64,000 nt of DNA from Agromyces soli (GTDB lineage: Bacteria; Actinomycetota; Actinomycetes; Actinomycetales; Microbacteriaceae). Location of the stretch: NCBI RefSeq assembly GCF_022811605.1, contig NZ_CP094533.1, positions 620,001 through 684,000 on the forward strand. Reading direction: 5' to 3'. Every line of letters starts with the position of its first letter. The stretch's first letter is position 1. Shown here in pieces: positions 53,994-64,000 of the stretch. A model generated the notes under the pieces. That model saw nothing but the letters and a program-made list of their open reading frames with translations, was not told the origin of the DNA and ran no database searches. The position numbers and the translations under genes are program-made.

Positions 53994-55010
53994 GTGGCGA
54001 GCGAAACGACCGCCGGCGGCCCGGCGACCGACGATCAGGCTGCGCGCCCGCGCGCCGCCGTGATCAGCAACCCGACCAAGCAGGGCATCGATGCGCTGCG
54101 CGCCGCCGTCGAGCGCGCCGAGGAGCGGCAGGGCTTCGCGCCCTCGCTCTGGATCGACACCCTCGAGGACGACCCCGGCAAGGGCATGGCCCTCGAGGCC
54201 CTCGAAGCGGGCGTCGACCTCGTGATCGCCGCCGGGGGCGACGGCACCGTCCGTTCGGTCGCGGCGGGCCTCAGTGGCAGCGGCGTGCCGATGGGCATCG
54301 TGCCGCTCGGCACCGGCAACCTGTTCGCGCGCAACATCGACGTGCCGGTCAACGATCCCGACGACGCGGTGGTGCTCGCCTTCTCCGGCGCCGACCGCAC
54401 CGTCGACGTGCTCGTCGCCGACGTGGTGCGCCCGAGCGGCGCCCAGGAGTCGCACACCTCGCTCGTCATGGCCGGCATCGGCATCGACGCGGCCATGATC
54501 TCGAACACCAACCCCGAGTTGAAGAAGCGCGTCGGCTGGCTCGCCTACGTCGACGCGGGGCTGCGCTCGCTGCCGGCGTCCCAGCCGTTCCGCATCGCGT
54601 TCCGGATGGATGCCGGTCGCCACCACCGCTCCAGGGTGTCGAGCATCCTCGTCGCGAACCTCGGCTACCTGCCCGGCAACATCGAGCTCGTCCCCGACGC
54701 CGAGATCGACGACGGCCGGCTCGACGTCGTGCGCCTGCAGCCGCGGAACCTCTTCGGCTGGCTGTTCGTGTGGCGAACCGTCGCCTGGGAGAACCGGGTG
54801 CTGCGCAAGAGCGCCTTCGGCCGCCAGCTCATGGACCTCACCGGCGGCGACCGGCACCGCGCCGTCGCCTACTCGCGCGGCCGATCGGTCGAGATCGACA
54901 TCGACGGCGAGCCGCAGGAGTTCGAGATCGACGGCGACGAGTTCGGCGAGATCGTCTCAGCGCACTTCCGGGTCGACCCCGCCGCGCTCACCATCCGCGT
55001 CCCGCGCTGA
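53994..55010 (+). CDS. Diacylglycerol/lipid kinase family protein
   Basis: A 338-residue DagK/LCB5-like kinase that phosphorylates lipid or sphingoid-like acceptors with ATP. The nucleotide motif AAGGDGTVRSVA is at about 79-90, and PLGTGNLFARN the substrate loop; ISNPTK near the N-terminus is the usual first strand. I chose the GTG at 53994: a TACCGT hexamer lies 8 nt upstream, suggesting a leaderless message; an ATG at 53976 is possible. It overlaps the convergent membrane-protein gene by 54 bp at the 3' end. Confidence 0.85.
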   Translation: MASETTAGGPATDDQAARPRAAVISNPTKQGIDALRAAVERAEERQGFAPSLWIDTLEDDPGKGMALEALEAGVDLVIAAGGDGTVRSVAAGLSGSGVPMGIVPLGTGNLFARNIDVPVNDPDDAVVLAFSGADRTVDVLVADVVRPSGAQESHTSLVMAGIGIDAAMISNTNPELKKRVGWLAYVDAGLRSLPASQPFRIAFRMDAGRHHRSRVSSILVANLGYLPGNIELVPDAEIDDGRLDVVRLQPRNLFGWLFVWRTVAWENRVLRKSAFGRQLMDLTGGDRHRAVAYSRGRSVEIDIDGEPQEFEIDGDEFGEIVSAHFRVDPAALTIRVPR

Positions 55011-55781
55011 GGCGGGGGCGGCGGACGGCTCGGCGGACTCGGCGCGTCTCGCGATCGCGGACGCGGCACCGATGACGAGGATGCCGAGCACGGCGAGCGC
55101 ACCGGCCCGCGCGGCCGGCGTCGCGAGATACGGCCGCAGCTGGGCGAGGGCGGCGTCCAGGCGCTGAGCATCGCTCCACAGGCCCGGGTCACCGGAGAGC
55201 TGGGACGTCGCGCCGGAGCCGGCCCAGATCACCATGCCCGCCGCCACCAGCACGGCGGCCCCGAGCCCCAGCACGAAGGGATTCACCCGGAACCGGACTC
55301 CGCGATGCGCCCGCAACAGGCCGAGCGCCACGGCGAGCAGCACCGCCCCGCCGGCGCCGACCTCGAGCAGCGCCGGCGCGAGCCACCATCGCAGTTCGCT
55401 CCAGGGATTCTGGAAGAAGGGGCCGCGGAAGTTCGTCTCGTCCGCGACCCCGACCCACAGCCACCAGGCCCCGAACAGCACGAGGAGCGCGCAGAATCCG
55501 TAGGCGGCGGCGAGCCAGCTCCGCGACGTCCGTCGGGCCTCGGCGCTCTCGAGCTCCGCGTCCGGCTCGGCGACGGCCGTTCCGACCGCGGACGCGTCTC
55601 GCTCCGCCTCCGGCTCCGCGGAGGGGATCCGGCCGGTGGGAGCGACCGCCGCCCGCTCTACCGCAGCCGGCACCGGAACTCGAGGTGCATCCGCCGAGGC
55701 ATCCGCCCCTCCGCCGTCGCCCGGCCCGGCGACGTAGCCGCGCTGGAAGCGCGCATCGAACCGCGGATCGAGCTCGGTCAC
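54957..55781 (-). CDS. Hypothetical membrane protein with disordered N-terminus
   Basis: A 274-residue protein. Residues 1-85 are Pro/Ala/Glu-rich and look disordered; four hydrophobic segments follow (about 89-112, 135-160, 167-188 and 222-245), and the C-terminus is charged. The loop DETNFRGPFFQNPWSELRWWLAP between segments 1 and 2 is Trp-rich. GTG start, 1 bp after the pheA stop, so the two are probably co-transcribed. I do not recognise a characterised family. Confidence 0.72.
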   Translation of the reverse strand: MTELDPRFDARFQRGYVAGPGDGGGADASADAPRVPVPAAVERAAVAPTGRIPSAEPEAERDASAVGTAVAEPDAELESAEARRTSRSWLAAAYGFCALLVLFGAWWLWVGVADETNFRGPFFQNPWSELRWWLAPALLEVGAGGAVLLAVALGLLRAHRGVRFRVNPFVLGLGAAVLVAAGMVIWAGSGATSQLSGDPGLWSDAQRLDAALAQLRPYLATPAARAGALAVLGILVIGAASAIARRAESAEPSAAPASARDADGERGGVDPEVR

Positions 55782-55782
55782 C

Positions 55783-56736
55783 TCAGCCCTCCGGCTCCCC
55801 GGAGAGGATGCCGCGCAGCCAGTCGCGCGCCTCGACGAAGACGCCGTCGTCGTACTTCGAGTGGTACTGGATCTCGCGCCGGTCCGCCCGCGGGTAGGAG
55901 CCTAGGAAGATCACGTTGGGTGAAAAACGCCGCAGACCGAGCAGGGCGTCGGCCACCCGCTCGTCGCGCACGTGTCCCTCGAGGTCGATCACGAAGCGGT
56001 AGCGGCCGAGGGCGTCGCCGATGGGCCGGGACTGGATGAGCGAGAGGTTCACGCCCCGGGTCGAGAACTGCTCGAGCATCGCGAGCAGCGCGCCGGGCTC
56101 GTCGTCGGGCAGCTCCACGATGACGCTCGTCTTGTCTGCCCCGGTGGGCGCCGGCAGTTCGCGCGAGCGGCCGACGAGCACGAAGCGGGTGACGGCGTTG
56201 GGGTTGTCGCCGATGTCGCGGGCGAGCACGTCGACGTCGAGGAGTTCGACGATGCCGGGCGGGGCGACGGCCGCGTCGGCGCGGTCGCCCTCCTCGAAGA
56301 GGCTCGCGGCGGCCTGCACGTTGCTCGTCGCCGGGATGTGGCCGTGCGCGGGCAGGTGCCGCTCGAGCCATCCGCGCGACTGGCCGTAGGCGACCGGGTG
56401 GGCGTTCACGACGCGCACCTCGGCGAGCGCGGTGCCGCGCCGGGCGACGAGCACGAAGTTCACCGGCACGAGGTACTCGCCGATGATGCGGAGGCCGGGC
56501 ACGGTGGCGAGGGCGTCCTGGGTGGCACTGACCCCGCCGTCGACCGAGTTCTCGATCGCGATCATGGCGGCGACCGACCGGCCCGCGACGACGTCGGCGA
56601 GCGCCTCGCCGACGTTGTTGACCGGCCGCCAGTTCGTGCCCCGCGCCTCGGGGACCTGCTTCAGCGCGGCCTCGGTGAACGTGCCGGCCGGGCCCAGGTA
56701 GGAGTAGCTGGGGGTGGGGGCCGGCGCGTCCGTCAT
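55783..56736 (-). CDS. pheA: Prephenate dehydratase
   Basis: A 317-residue enzyme of phenylalanine synthesis converting prephenate to phenylpyruvate. The PDT domain (about 9-190) starts YLGPAGTFTEAALKQVP, has IAIENSVDGG and the catalytic TRF motif in NAVTRFVLVG. The C-terminal ACT domain (about 205-285) for phenylalanine feedback contains GVNLSLIQSRPIG, where the usual ESRP reads QSRP. Stand-alone PDT without chorismate mutase is normal in actinobacteria. First gene before the membrane-protein gene. Confidence 0.94.
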   Translation of the reverse strand: MTDAPAPTPSYSYLGPAGTFTEAALKQVPEARGTNWRPVNNVGEALADVVAGRSVAAMIAIENSVDGGVSATQDALATVPGLRIIGEYLVPVNFVLVARRGTALAEVRVVNAHPVAYGQSRGWLERHLPAHGHIPATSNVQAAASLFEEGDRADAAVAPPGIVELLDVDVLARDIGDNPNAVTRFVLVGRSRELPAPTGADKTSVIVELPDDEPGALLAMLEQFSTRGVNLSLIQSRPIGDALGRYRFVIDLEGHVRDERVADALLGLRRFSPNVIFLGSYPRADRREIQYHSKYDDGVFVEARDWLRGILSGEPEG

Positions 56737-56777
56737 GCCGCGAGCCTAGTCGAGCGCCGGGGCCCGCCTTCGTCCGT

Positions 56778-56881
56778 CGACGACTCAGGAACCGCCCCGC
56801 CATCCTGCCTCCCCCGCCATCCCGCCTCCCCGCTTCCCCGCCATCCCGCCTCGCCGCCACCGACAACTCAGGAACCGCCCC
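56778..56881. repeat. Local repeat block upstream of pheA
   Basis: CGAC(G/A)ACTCAGGAACCGCCC occurs at 56778 and 56861, flanking three to four near-repeats of GCCATCC(C/T)GCCTCCCC. It occupies much of the 225-bp gap between pheA and the DUF445 gene. No gene is visible in this gap. Confidence 0.5.
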
Positions 56882-56961
56882 ACCCGCTCCGGCGCCACTC
56901 CGCGGGAGGACGAACGGCACGCCGGCCATAACCGGCAGATGTTCCTGAAATACTGCGAGGC

Positions 56962-58224
56962 ATGCAACGGGTCGTTCCGAGCGACGCGGAGCGCCGCGCC
57001 GCGCTCCGCCGGATGAAGACGATCGCGACGGCGCTCCTCGTCATCGCCGCGATCGTCTTCGCCGTGTCCTTCGCCCTGCAGGACCGTCTGCCCTGGCTCG
57101 GATACGTGCGCGCCGCGGCCGAGGGGGCGATGGTCGGCGCGATCGCCGACTGGTTCGCGGTGACGGCGCTGTTCCGCCGGCCGCTCGGCCTGCCGATCCC
57201 GCACACGGCGATCATCCCGACCCGCAAGGACGAGATCGGCGCGAGCCTCGGCGCCTTCGTCGAGCACGAGTTCCTCTCGGACGAGGTGGTGCTCGGCAAG
57301 CTCCGCTCGGTCGAGCCCGCCCGGCGCGCCGGCGAGTGGCTGCGCGAACCGGCGCACGCCGAGCGGCTGGCCGCCGAGGCATCCGTCGCGGCGCACGCGC
57401 TGCTCGAGCTGCTCGGCGACGACGACGTCGAGCAGCTGCTCGAACAGCTCGCCCGGCGCCACCTGCTGGAGCCCGAGTGGGCGCCCGCGATCGGCCGGGT
57501 CGGCGCCCGGCTCGTCGCGGCGGACCAGCAGCGTCCGGCGATCGACGCGCTGCTCGCACGGGCGGAGGGATGGCTCGACGCGCACCCGGAGGCGTTCGGG
57601 AGCATGGTCAGCGACCGGCTGCCACGCTGGGTGCCGAAGCTCGTCGACCGCTTCGTCGACGACCGCGCCTACCGCGAAGTGCTCGCCTTCGTGCGGGCCG
57701 TGCGCGCCGACGACGCGCATCCCCTGCGGCTCGCGATCGACCGCTACCTCGGCGACCTCGCCGAGAGCCTGCAGCACGACCCGGCGACGATCGGCAAGGT
57801 CGAGCGGCTGAAGACGGAGCTGTTCGACAGCCCGCGGGTGCGCGAGTTCGCGAGCGAGGCGTGGGCGGCGGTGAAGAGCTCGCTGACGGCGGCGCTCGCG
57901 GATCCCGAGAGCGAGCTGCGGCGAGGCCTCAGCCGGGCCCTCGTCGAGCTCGGCGTTCGCCTCGCCGCCGACGAGGGGTTGCAGGCGAAGGTCGACGGCT
58001 GGCTGACGGATGCCGCGGCCTACGTGGTGCGGAACTCCCGCTCGGACATCGCCGGCGTCATCACGGAGACCGTCGAACGCTGGGACCCCCGGGAGACGAC
58101 CGAGAAGCTCGAGCTGCAGGTCGGGCGGGACCTGCAGTTCATCCGGATCAACGGCACCGTCGTCGGCGCGCTCGCCGGCCTCGCGATCTTCAGCGTCGCC
58201 ACCGCTCTGCACGCCCTCCTCTGA
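56962..58224 (+). CDS. DUF445 family membrane protein
   Basis: A 420-residue protein of the DUF445 (YjiN-like) family. A first membrane segment lies at about 20-40 (ALLVIAAIVFAVSFAL), the family motif AAAEGAMVGAIADWFAVTALFRRPLGLPIPHTAIIP at about 51-85, a long helical domain, and a C-terminal membrane segment GTVVGALAGLAIFSVATALHALL. Function unproven; the protein is likely anchored at both ends. A 28-bp perfect palindrome follows 33 bp after its stop. Confidence 0.85.
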   Translation: MQRVVPSDAERRAALRRMKTIATALLVIAAIVFAVSFALQDRLPWLGYVRAAAEGAMVGAIADWFAVTALFRRPLGLPIPHTAIIPTRKDEIGASLGAFVEHEFLSDEVVLGKLRSVEPARRAGEWLREPAHAERLAAEASVAAHALLELLGDDDVEQLLEQLARRHLLEPEWAPAIGRVGARLVAADQQRPAIDALLARAEGWLDAHPEAFGSMVSDRLPRWVPKLVDRFVDDRAYREVLAFVRAVRADDAHPLRLAIDRYLGDLAESLQHDPATIGKVERLKTELFDSPRVREFASEAWAAVKSSLTAALADPESELRRGLSRALVELGVRLAADEGLQAKVDGWLTDAAAYVVRNSRSDIAGVITETVERWDPRETTEKLELQVGRDLQFIRINGTVVGALAGLAIFSVATALHALL

Positions 58225-58257
58225 TCGCCCCGCTCCGACCGCACGCGCGGCTCCGAC

Positions 58258-58285
58258 TTGCCCGACTTTCATGAAAGTCGGGCAA
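58258..58285. repeat. 28-bp perfect palindrome, copy 1
   Basis: Half-site TTGCCCGACTTTCA followed by its exact reverse complement. The same 28-mer occurs at 63801 and, with one change, at 63848. It lies between the DUF445 and pgm genes. Confidence 0.85.
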
Positions 58286-58325
58286 CCCCCCTCAGCGGGA
58301 CGGGGCCGAGTGGAAGACTGGGCGC

Positions 58326-59954
58326 ATGCACGAGCGAGCGGGAACCCCGGCCCTCGAGGCCGATCTGATCGATGTCGACGCCCTGGTCCGGGCCTACTAC
58401 GAGCTGACGCCCGACGTGTCGGTTCCGGCGCAGCGCGTCGCGTTCGGCACCTCGGGCCATCGCGGCTCGAGCCTGACGTCGAGCTTCAACGAGACGCACA
58501 TCCTCGCGATCACGCAGGCGATCGTCGAGTACCGCACGGCGCAGGGCATCACCGGCCCCCTCTTCATCGGCGCCGACACGCACGCCCTCTCGGCCCCCGC
58601 GCAGACGACCGCGCTCGACGTGCTCGTCGGCAATCGGGTTCGCGTGCTCGTCGACGAGTTCGACGACTACGTGCCGACCCCGGCGCTGTCCCGCGCGATC
58701 ATCGCGTGGAACGCCGACCCCGCCCGCCGCGCCGAGGGCGAGGCCGACGGCATCGTCATCACGCCCTCGCACAACCCGCCGCAGGACGGCGGCTTCAAGT
58801 ACAACCCGCCGCACGGCGGTCCGGCCGACAGCGACGCCACGAGCTGGATCGCGAACCGCGCGAACGAGCTCATCGAGGGCGGCCTCGCCGAGGTGAACCA
58901 GGCCGAGCCGAGCGCGGTCGAGACGTACGACTTCCGCAGCGCCTACGTCGAGGACCTCGCGAGCATCATCGACTTCGACGCCATCCGCGAGTCCGGCATC
59001 CGCATCGGCGCCGACCCGCTCGGCGGCGCCTCGGTCAACTACTGGGCGGCCATCCGCGACCGCTACGGGCTCGACCTCACCGTCGTGAACGAGCTCGTCG
59101 ACCCCGCCTGGTCGTTCATGACGCTCGACTGGGACGGCAAGATCCGCATGGACCCGTCGAGCCCGAACGCGATGGCCTCGGTCGTCGCGAAGGCCGGCGA
59201 CTTCGACCTGCTGACCGGCAACGATGCCGACGCCGACCGGCACGGCATCGTCACCCCCGACGGCGGGCTGATGAACCCCAACCACTACCTCGCGGTCGCG
59301 ATCGAGTACCTCTTCGCGCACCGGCCCGAGTGGCGGGCGGACGCCGCGATCGGCAAGACGCTCGTCTCGAGCTCGATGATCGACCGGGTCGCCGCGTCGC
59401 TCGGCCGGCGGCTCTGGGAGGTGCCGGTCGGCTTCAAGTGGTTCGTGCCCGGCCTCATCGACGGCTCAGTGGGCTTCGGCGGCGAGGAGAGCGCCGGGGC
59501 ATCCTTCCTCCGATTCGACGGCTCGGTCTGGACCACCGACAAGGACGGCATCCTGCTCTGCCTGCTCGCCGCGGAGATCCGCGCCGTCACCGGGAAGTCG
59601 CCGTCCGAGCTCTACCGCGGCCTGGTCGAGCGCTTCGGCGACCCCGCGTACGAGCGGACGGATGCCGCGGCCACCCCCGAGCAGAAGGCCGCCCTCGGCC
59701 GGCTCGACGGCGACGCGATCGCGGCGAGCGAGCTCGCGGGCGAGCCGATCACCGCGAAGCTGTCGCGGGCGCCGGGCAACGACGCCGCGATCGGCGGGGT
59801 GAAGGTCGTGAGCGAGGACGCGTGGTTCGCGGCCAGGCCGAGCGGCACCGAGGACGTGTACAAGGTGTACGCCGAATCGTTCCGCGGGCCCGAGCACCTG
59901 CGGCTCGTGCAGGCGGAGGCCCAGCGCATCGTCGGCGAGGCGCTCGGCGGGTAG
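58326..59954 (+). CDS. pgm: Phosphoglucomutase (alpha-D-glucose phosphate-specific)
   Basis: A 542-residue enzyme interconverting glucose 1-phosphate and glucose 6-phosphate, linking glycogen/trehalose and glycolysis. [11 protein letters not shown] (40-50) is the N-terminal sugar-phosphate contact, TPSHNPP (146-152) carries the phosphoserine Ser148, [12 protein letters not shown] is the Mg-binding loop and [23 protein letters not shown] the sugar loop. C-terminal [15 protein letters not shown] is the phosphate-binding domain 4. It is transcribed alone and converges with the amidase gene 5 bp away. Confidence 0.95.
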   Translation: MHERAGTPALEADLIDVDALVRAYYELTPDVSVPAQRVAFGTSGHRGSSLTSSFNETHILAITQAIVEYRTAQGITGPLFIGADTHALSAPAQTTALDVLVGNRVRVLVDEFDDYVPTPALSRAIIAWNADPARRAEGEADGIVITPSHNPPQDGGFKYNPPHGGPADSDATSWIANRANELIEGGLAEVNQAEPSAVETYDFRSAYVEDLASIIDFDAIRESGIRIGADPLGGASVNYWAAIRDRYGLDLTVVNELVDPAWSFMTLDWDGKIRMDPSSPNAMASVVAKAGDFDLLTGNDADADRHGIVTPDGGLMNPNHYLAVAIEYLFAHRPEWRADAAIGKTLVSSSMIDRVAASLGRRLWEVPVGFKWFVPGLIDGSVGFGGEESAGASFLRFDGSVWTTDKDGILLCLLAAEIRAVTGKSPSELYRGLVERFGDPAYERTDAAATPEQKAALGRLDGDAIAASELAGEPITAKLSRAPGNDAAIGGVKVVSEDAWFAARPSGTEDVYKVYAESFRGPEHLRLVQAEAQRIVGEALGG

Positions 59955-59959
59955 CGGGG

Positions 59960-61090
59960 CTACTTCACCGAGAAGTAGTTGACGGTGCCGCCGCCGGCGA
60001 TCGCCTCGTCGACGTCCCAGTAGTCGGCGTCCTTGGTGTGCCCGCCGACCCAGATGCGGGTGCCGGCGTCGCCGTGCTCGACCCGGGTGACGATCGCGGT
60101 GTGGTCGCGGTCGCCCGAGGCATCCCAGTCGAACTGGGCGATGTCGCCCACCTTGACCTGCGCGCGCTGCGAGTCGTCGAGCGGAGTCGCGAGGTCGGGC
60201 CGGCCGAGCAGCCAGTCGCGCATCGCCGTCGAGCTCGACCAGCTCGCCGACATCGCGCCCGTCGCGGCGTCGGAGTACCAGTCGCCGTCCATCGTCCAGC
60301 CGCGCGCGATGAGCGACTGGCTCGTGAAGTTGGCGCAGTCGTTGCCCGAGATCACCGTGTAGGCGTCGGTGTTGTAGTCGCTCCAGTACGCGAGCACGTA
60401 GCCGAGCTGCGCGTCGATGCCCGGGTCGCTCGTGTACGTGAGGCTGAGCTCGCTCGGAACGGCGACCGGGGAGGCGGCGGCGACGAGCGGGTGCACCGCC
60501 GTGAAGGAGGCGGTCGCGGGCGAGGCCGGGGTCTCCGCGGCGACCGCGGTGCCGTCGGCTTCGGTCATGGTGACCGCGACCGAGCCGAGCGCGGTCTCGG
60601 CGACCGCGGGGACGGCGAAGGTGAGCTGGTCCTTCTCGGCGGAGACGATCGTCGCGGCGGCGCCGCCCACCTGCACCGCGGCGACCTCGTCGAGCGCCTC
60701 GCCCTGCACCGTGACCTGGGTGCCGCCGGTGAAGGGCGCCGCCGCGACGGAGAGGCCGCTCGTGACGACGGGAGCCTGCTCGACCTGCGAGACGGTCGAG
60801 CCGCCGGGGGTCACGCTGAGCTCGTCACCGGTCGCGACGAGCGGCGCGGCTTCGGCGGCGAGCGAGGCGGGGGCGGGTGCGCCGTCGGCGCCCGCGGCGG
60901 AGACGGCGCCGAAGGCGGTCACGCCGAGGATCGCGCTGGCTCCGGAGAGGGCGGCGACCCGGCGGAGGCCTCGGGCACTCGGGGCGCGGGTGCTGGTCGA
61001 GGTGCGGGTGCTGGTCGAAGCGCGGGTGCTGTTCGGGGCGGCGCGGTGCTTCGGGCGGCGGGCAGGGGTGTCGGGGGAAATATCAGGCAC
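59960..61090 (-). CDS. Secreted amidase-domain protein with IPT/TIG domain
   Basis: A 376-residue exported protein. A Ser/Thr/Arg repeat tract (STRASTSTRTSTSTR) precedes a hydrophobic signal segment (about 45-70). An IPT/TIG-like immunoglobulin fold follows (PFTGGTQVTVQGEALDEVAAVQVGG, about 118-200). The C-terminal domain is a putative amidase (Amidase_6 type): NDCANFTSQ gives the catalytic Cys and RDHTAIVTRV the His. Probably acts on wall peptides or another extracellular amide. The repeat tract before the signal peptide is odd and may mean the true start is further in. Confidence 0.8.
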   Translation of the reverse strand: MPDISPDTPARRPKHRAAPNSTRASTSTRTSTSTRAPSARGLRRVAALSGASAILGVTAFGAVSAAGADGAPAPASLAAEAAPLVATGDELSVTPGGSTVSQVEQAPVVTSGLSVAAAPFTGGTQVTVQGEALDEVAAVQVGGAAATIVSAEKDQLTFAVPAVAETALGSVAVTMTEADGTAVAAETPASPATASFTAVHPLVAAASPVAVPSELSLTYTSDPGIDAQLGYVLAYWSDYNTDAYTVISGNDCANFTSQSLIARGWTMDGDWYSDAATGAMSASWSSSTAMRDWLLGRPDLATPLDDSQRAQVKVGDIAQFDWDASGDRDHTAIVTRVEHGDAGTRIWVGGHTKDADYWDVDEAIAGGGTVNYFSVK

Positions 61091-61345
61091 TGAATCAGGA
61101 GTCCGGGTTGGGGGAAACGGAACCTGGACACCCCATCATGCGTTTTTGTGAGGATTCTTCCCGAATCCTGGGAGGCCCGTGAGAGCGCGGTCACCTCGGC
61201 ATCCGCCTTCGTCACCCTCGCAGGAGGAGATCGTCGCACCGGGAGGATGCGCTGAGGCATCCGCCCCTCCCCCGGCGCGAATCTCCTCCGCCAGAGCCTG
61301 GCCATGCCCTGCCAGGCCATGCCCGCGCCGGGCCAGGCGGGCCGG

Positions 61346-62161
61346 CTACTCCTGGTACTCGGGGGCGGCGGGGAGGCCGAAGAACTCCTCGAGCGTCGTG
61401 ATGCCGCGATCGTGCATCTCGGTCGAGAGGTCGACGCCGACGTAGCGGAAGTGCCACGGCTCGTACTCGTAGCCGGTCACCTCCATCTTGTCGGCGGGGT
61501 AGCGCAGGATGAATCCGAAGCGGTACGCGTTGTCGCGCAGCCAGATGCCCTCGTCGGTGTCGCCGAAGCATGCGTCGAGCGAGCAGTCGCCCGATTCAGC
61601 GCCGATGTCCATGACGAGGCCCGTCTGGTGCTCGCTGTACCCGGGCCGTGCGGTGAGCGTGTCGTCGCCGTCGTAGATCTCCTCCTGCGTGGAGTACGAG
61701 CGGTAGGCGCTGTTCGAGGCGAGCGCGAGGCCGGCTTCGCTCGAGGCGGCGTCGAACATCGCGACGATGGCGTCGGAGGCCTCCTGCCGCATGAGCGGCT
61801 CCCAGGTGTGCGCGACGGGCACTTCGACGAGGTCGGCGGGCTCGTAGTCCTGCGGGTCGAGGGGGCGCAGCTTGTCGACGACGACCCAGATGCTGTCGGG
61901 GTCGTCGATCGAGTGCGCGGTCATGTCGAAGACGGGCACGGACTGCGCCGGCGGCGCGGTCTCCGGCGCCGGGCGAGGGGTGGGGGTCTCGCTCGCCGCG
62001 CCCTTCGCGCCGCTGGGCGAGGCACCGGCGGGCGCCCCGGAGGCGGCGCCGACGACGAACGCGGCGATCCCGATCAGCGCCGCGGTGAGGGCGAGCGCGA
62101 CGATCATGCGGCGGCGGTGCACCGCCTCGCTGACGACTGGGCGGGGGGAGCTCTCAGACAC
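61346..62161 (-). CDS. VanY-type D-alanyl-D-alanine carboxypeptidase
   Basis: A 271-residue protein with an N-terminal membrane anchor (about 22-45), an Ala/Pro/Thr-rich linker and a peptidase M15B (VanY) domain. Zinc and catalytic motifs: SAYRSYSTQ, SEHQTGLVMDIG (SxHxxGxAxD) and EPWHFRYVG. It trims the terminal D-Ala from peptidoglycan stem peptides outside the membrane. GTG start at 62161. It diverges from the beta-glucosidase gene. The 255-bp gap beyond its stop shows no gene, only short imperfect repeats near GCCATGCCC. Confidence 0.88.
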   Translation of the reverse strand: MSESSPRPVVSEAVHRRRMIVALALTAALIGIAAFVVGAASGAPAGASPSGAKGAASETPTPRPAPETAPPAQSVPVFDMTAHSIDDPDSIWVVVDKLRPLDPQDYEPADLVEVPVAHTWEPLMRQEASDAIVAMFDAASSEAGLALASNSAYRSYSTQEEIYDGDDTLTARPGYSEHQTGLVMDIGAESGDCSLDACFGDTDEGIWLRDNAYRFGFILRYPADKMEVTGYEYEPWHFRYVGVDLSTEMHDRGITTLEEFFGLPAAPEYQE

Positions 62162-62210
62162 CCTCCGAGTGTACGTCCGGCCGAATGGGAGTCCCTGGGA
62201 ATCCGAGCGT

Positions 62211-62222
62211 GAGAGCGCTCTC
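62211..62222. promoter_or_regulatory. LacI-type operator upstream of the beta-glucosidase gene
   Basis: GAGAGCGCTCTC is a perfect 12-bp palindrome abutting the -35 hexamer. It resembles CebR/BglR-type operators (TGGGAGCGCTCCCA) of actinobacterial beta-glucoside regulators. Confidence 0.75.
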
Positions 62223-62251
62223 TTGACAGCGCGGAGCGGCCAGCCTAGAGT
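62223..62251 (+). promoter_or_regulatory. Promoter of the beta-glucosidase gene
   Basis: -35 TTGACA (62223-62228) and -10 TAGAGT (62246-62251) with a 17-bp spacer. The start point would be near 62258, leaving a leader of about 76 nt. Confidence 0.72.
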
Positions 62252-62333
62252 CGCAGCGCCGAGGCCCGAAGCGCAGCAGCGCGGGGAACAGGGGCCCGCA
62301 CGACGACGACACCGACCTCCCGGAGGAACGCCC

Positions 62334-63782
<1,449 letters not shown>

Positions 63783-63800
63783 CCCCGCCCCCATCTCGAG

Positions 63801-63828
63801 TTGCCCGACTTTCATGAAAGTCGGGCAA
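63801..63828. repeat. 28-bp perfect palindrome, copy 2
   Basis: Identical to the palindrome at 58258-58285, 18 bp after the beta-glucosidase stop. Confidence 0.85.
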
Positions 63829-63847
63829 CTCGGTCTGAGGCTCCGGC

Positions 63848-63875
63848 TTGCCCGACGTTCATGAAAGTCGGGCAA
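63848..63875. repeat. 28-bp palindrome, copy 3 (one mismatch)
   Basis: Half-site TTGCCCGACGTTCA followed by TGAAAGTCGGGCAA; one base differs from copies 1 and 2. It lies 19 bp after copy 2. Confidence 0.82.
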
Positions 63876-63919
63876 CTCGGCGTCTGAAGCGGGGGGCGCG
63901 CGCGACCTAGACTTGCCGC

Positions 63920-64000
63920 ATGGCGAAGGATGCCGCGGGCGGAGCGCCCACCCTCGAGATGGTCGCACGACGTGCCGGGGTGTCGCGCGCGACCGTCAGC
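63920..64000 (+). CDS. LacI family transcriptional regulator (partial, N-terminus)
   Basis: Only the first 27 codons are in the window. After a short lead, TLEMVARRAGVSRATVS is the helix-turn-helix of a LacI-family repressor. It is on the same strand as the beta-glucosidase gene, 137 bp after its stop, and is the likely binder of GAGAGCGCTCTC upstream of that gene. The rest of the gene lies beyond position 64000. Confidence 0.8.
   Translation, partial: MAKDAAGGAPTLEMVARRAGVSRATVS

Overview
The window is one chromosomal stretch of a very GC-rich Gram-positive actinobacterium, most probably a member of the Microbacteriaceae. The pointers are strong G/C bias at third codon positions, many GTG starts, 4-nt ATGA/GTGA gene overlaps, leaderless-looking starts, three copies of the small DUF7882-type protein, paired LytR-CpsA-Psr (LCP) wall enzymes and a DosR/DosS-type regulatory pair. 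I see no rRNA, CRISPR array, prophage or intact insertion sequence. Two tRNA-Ser genes are present.

Layout. 0-5.2 kb: a catabolic cluster (E1-alpha of a 2-oxo-acid/acetoin dehydrogenase, IclR regulator and M20 peptidase in one operon, divergent from a class III aminotransferase and an SDR). 5.2-12.1 kb: TetR/hydrolase, GlxA-type AraC regulator with an isochorismatase-like hydrolase, an MFS pump divergent from SoxR with a SoxR box between them, a DUF1330 protein and a second MFS pump. 12.1-16.8 kb: a cyclic-di-GMP cluster with a stand-alone EAL phosphodiesterase, a bacteriophytochrome-diguanylate cyclase and three DUF7882 paralogues. 16.8-24.4 kb: SUKH-like protein, SRPBCC-TetR-hydrolase operon, and a LacI-controlled RpiB-like isomerase plus MHS transporter with clear promoter and operators. 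24.5-37.3 kb: a maltose/maltodextrin cluster (LacI, MalG, MalF, MalE and two GH13 enzymes) interrupted by aminoglycoside-acetyltransferase-like and nucleotidyltransferase-like genes. Its part up to about 35.4 kb is visibly lower in GC.

37.4-48.3 kb is the most interesting block: a hypoxia/dormancy-type island. It holds a DosR-like response regulator, a DosS-like heme-GAF histidine kinase, four universal stress proteins, flavodoxin, a PPOX-like flavoprotein, an SDR, a beta-CASP metallo-beta-lactamase-fold nuclease, a BON-domain protein, a DUF1003 protein and a small membrane protein. Four DosR-box-like 14-mers lie in the island's intergenic regions. Each has an xAxxxT hexamer exactly 22 nt downstream, and in three cases the ATG follows 6 nt after that hexamer, which implies leaderless DosR-type promoters. 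The island ends beside the 3' end of a tRNA-Ser.

48.6-56.7 kb is housekeeping: tRNA-Ser(GCT), LCP protein, tRNA-Ser(TGA), a second LCP protein, HAD phosphatase, seryl-tRNA synthetase, a diacylglycerol-kinase-family enzyme, a membrane protein and prephenate dehydratase. 57-64 kb holds a DUF445 protein, phosphoglucomutase, a secreted amidase-like protein, a VanY-type D,D-carboxypeptidase, a GH1 beta-glucosidase with operator and promoter, and the start of its likely LacI regulator. A REP-like inverted repeat family (four loci) and a 28-bp perfect palindrome (three copies) punctuate gene ends.
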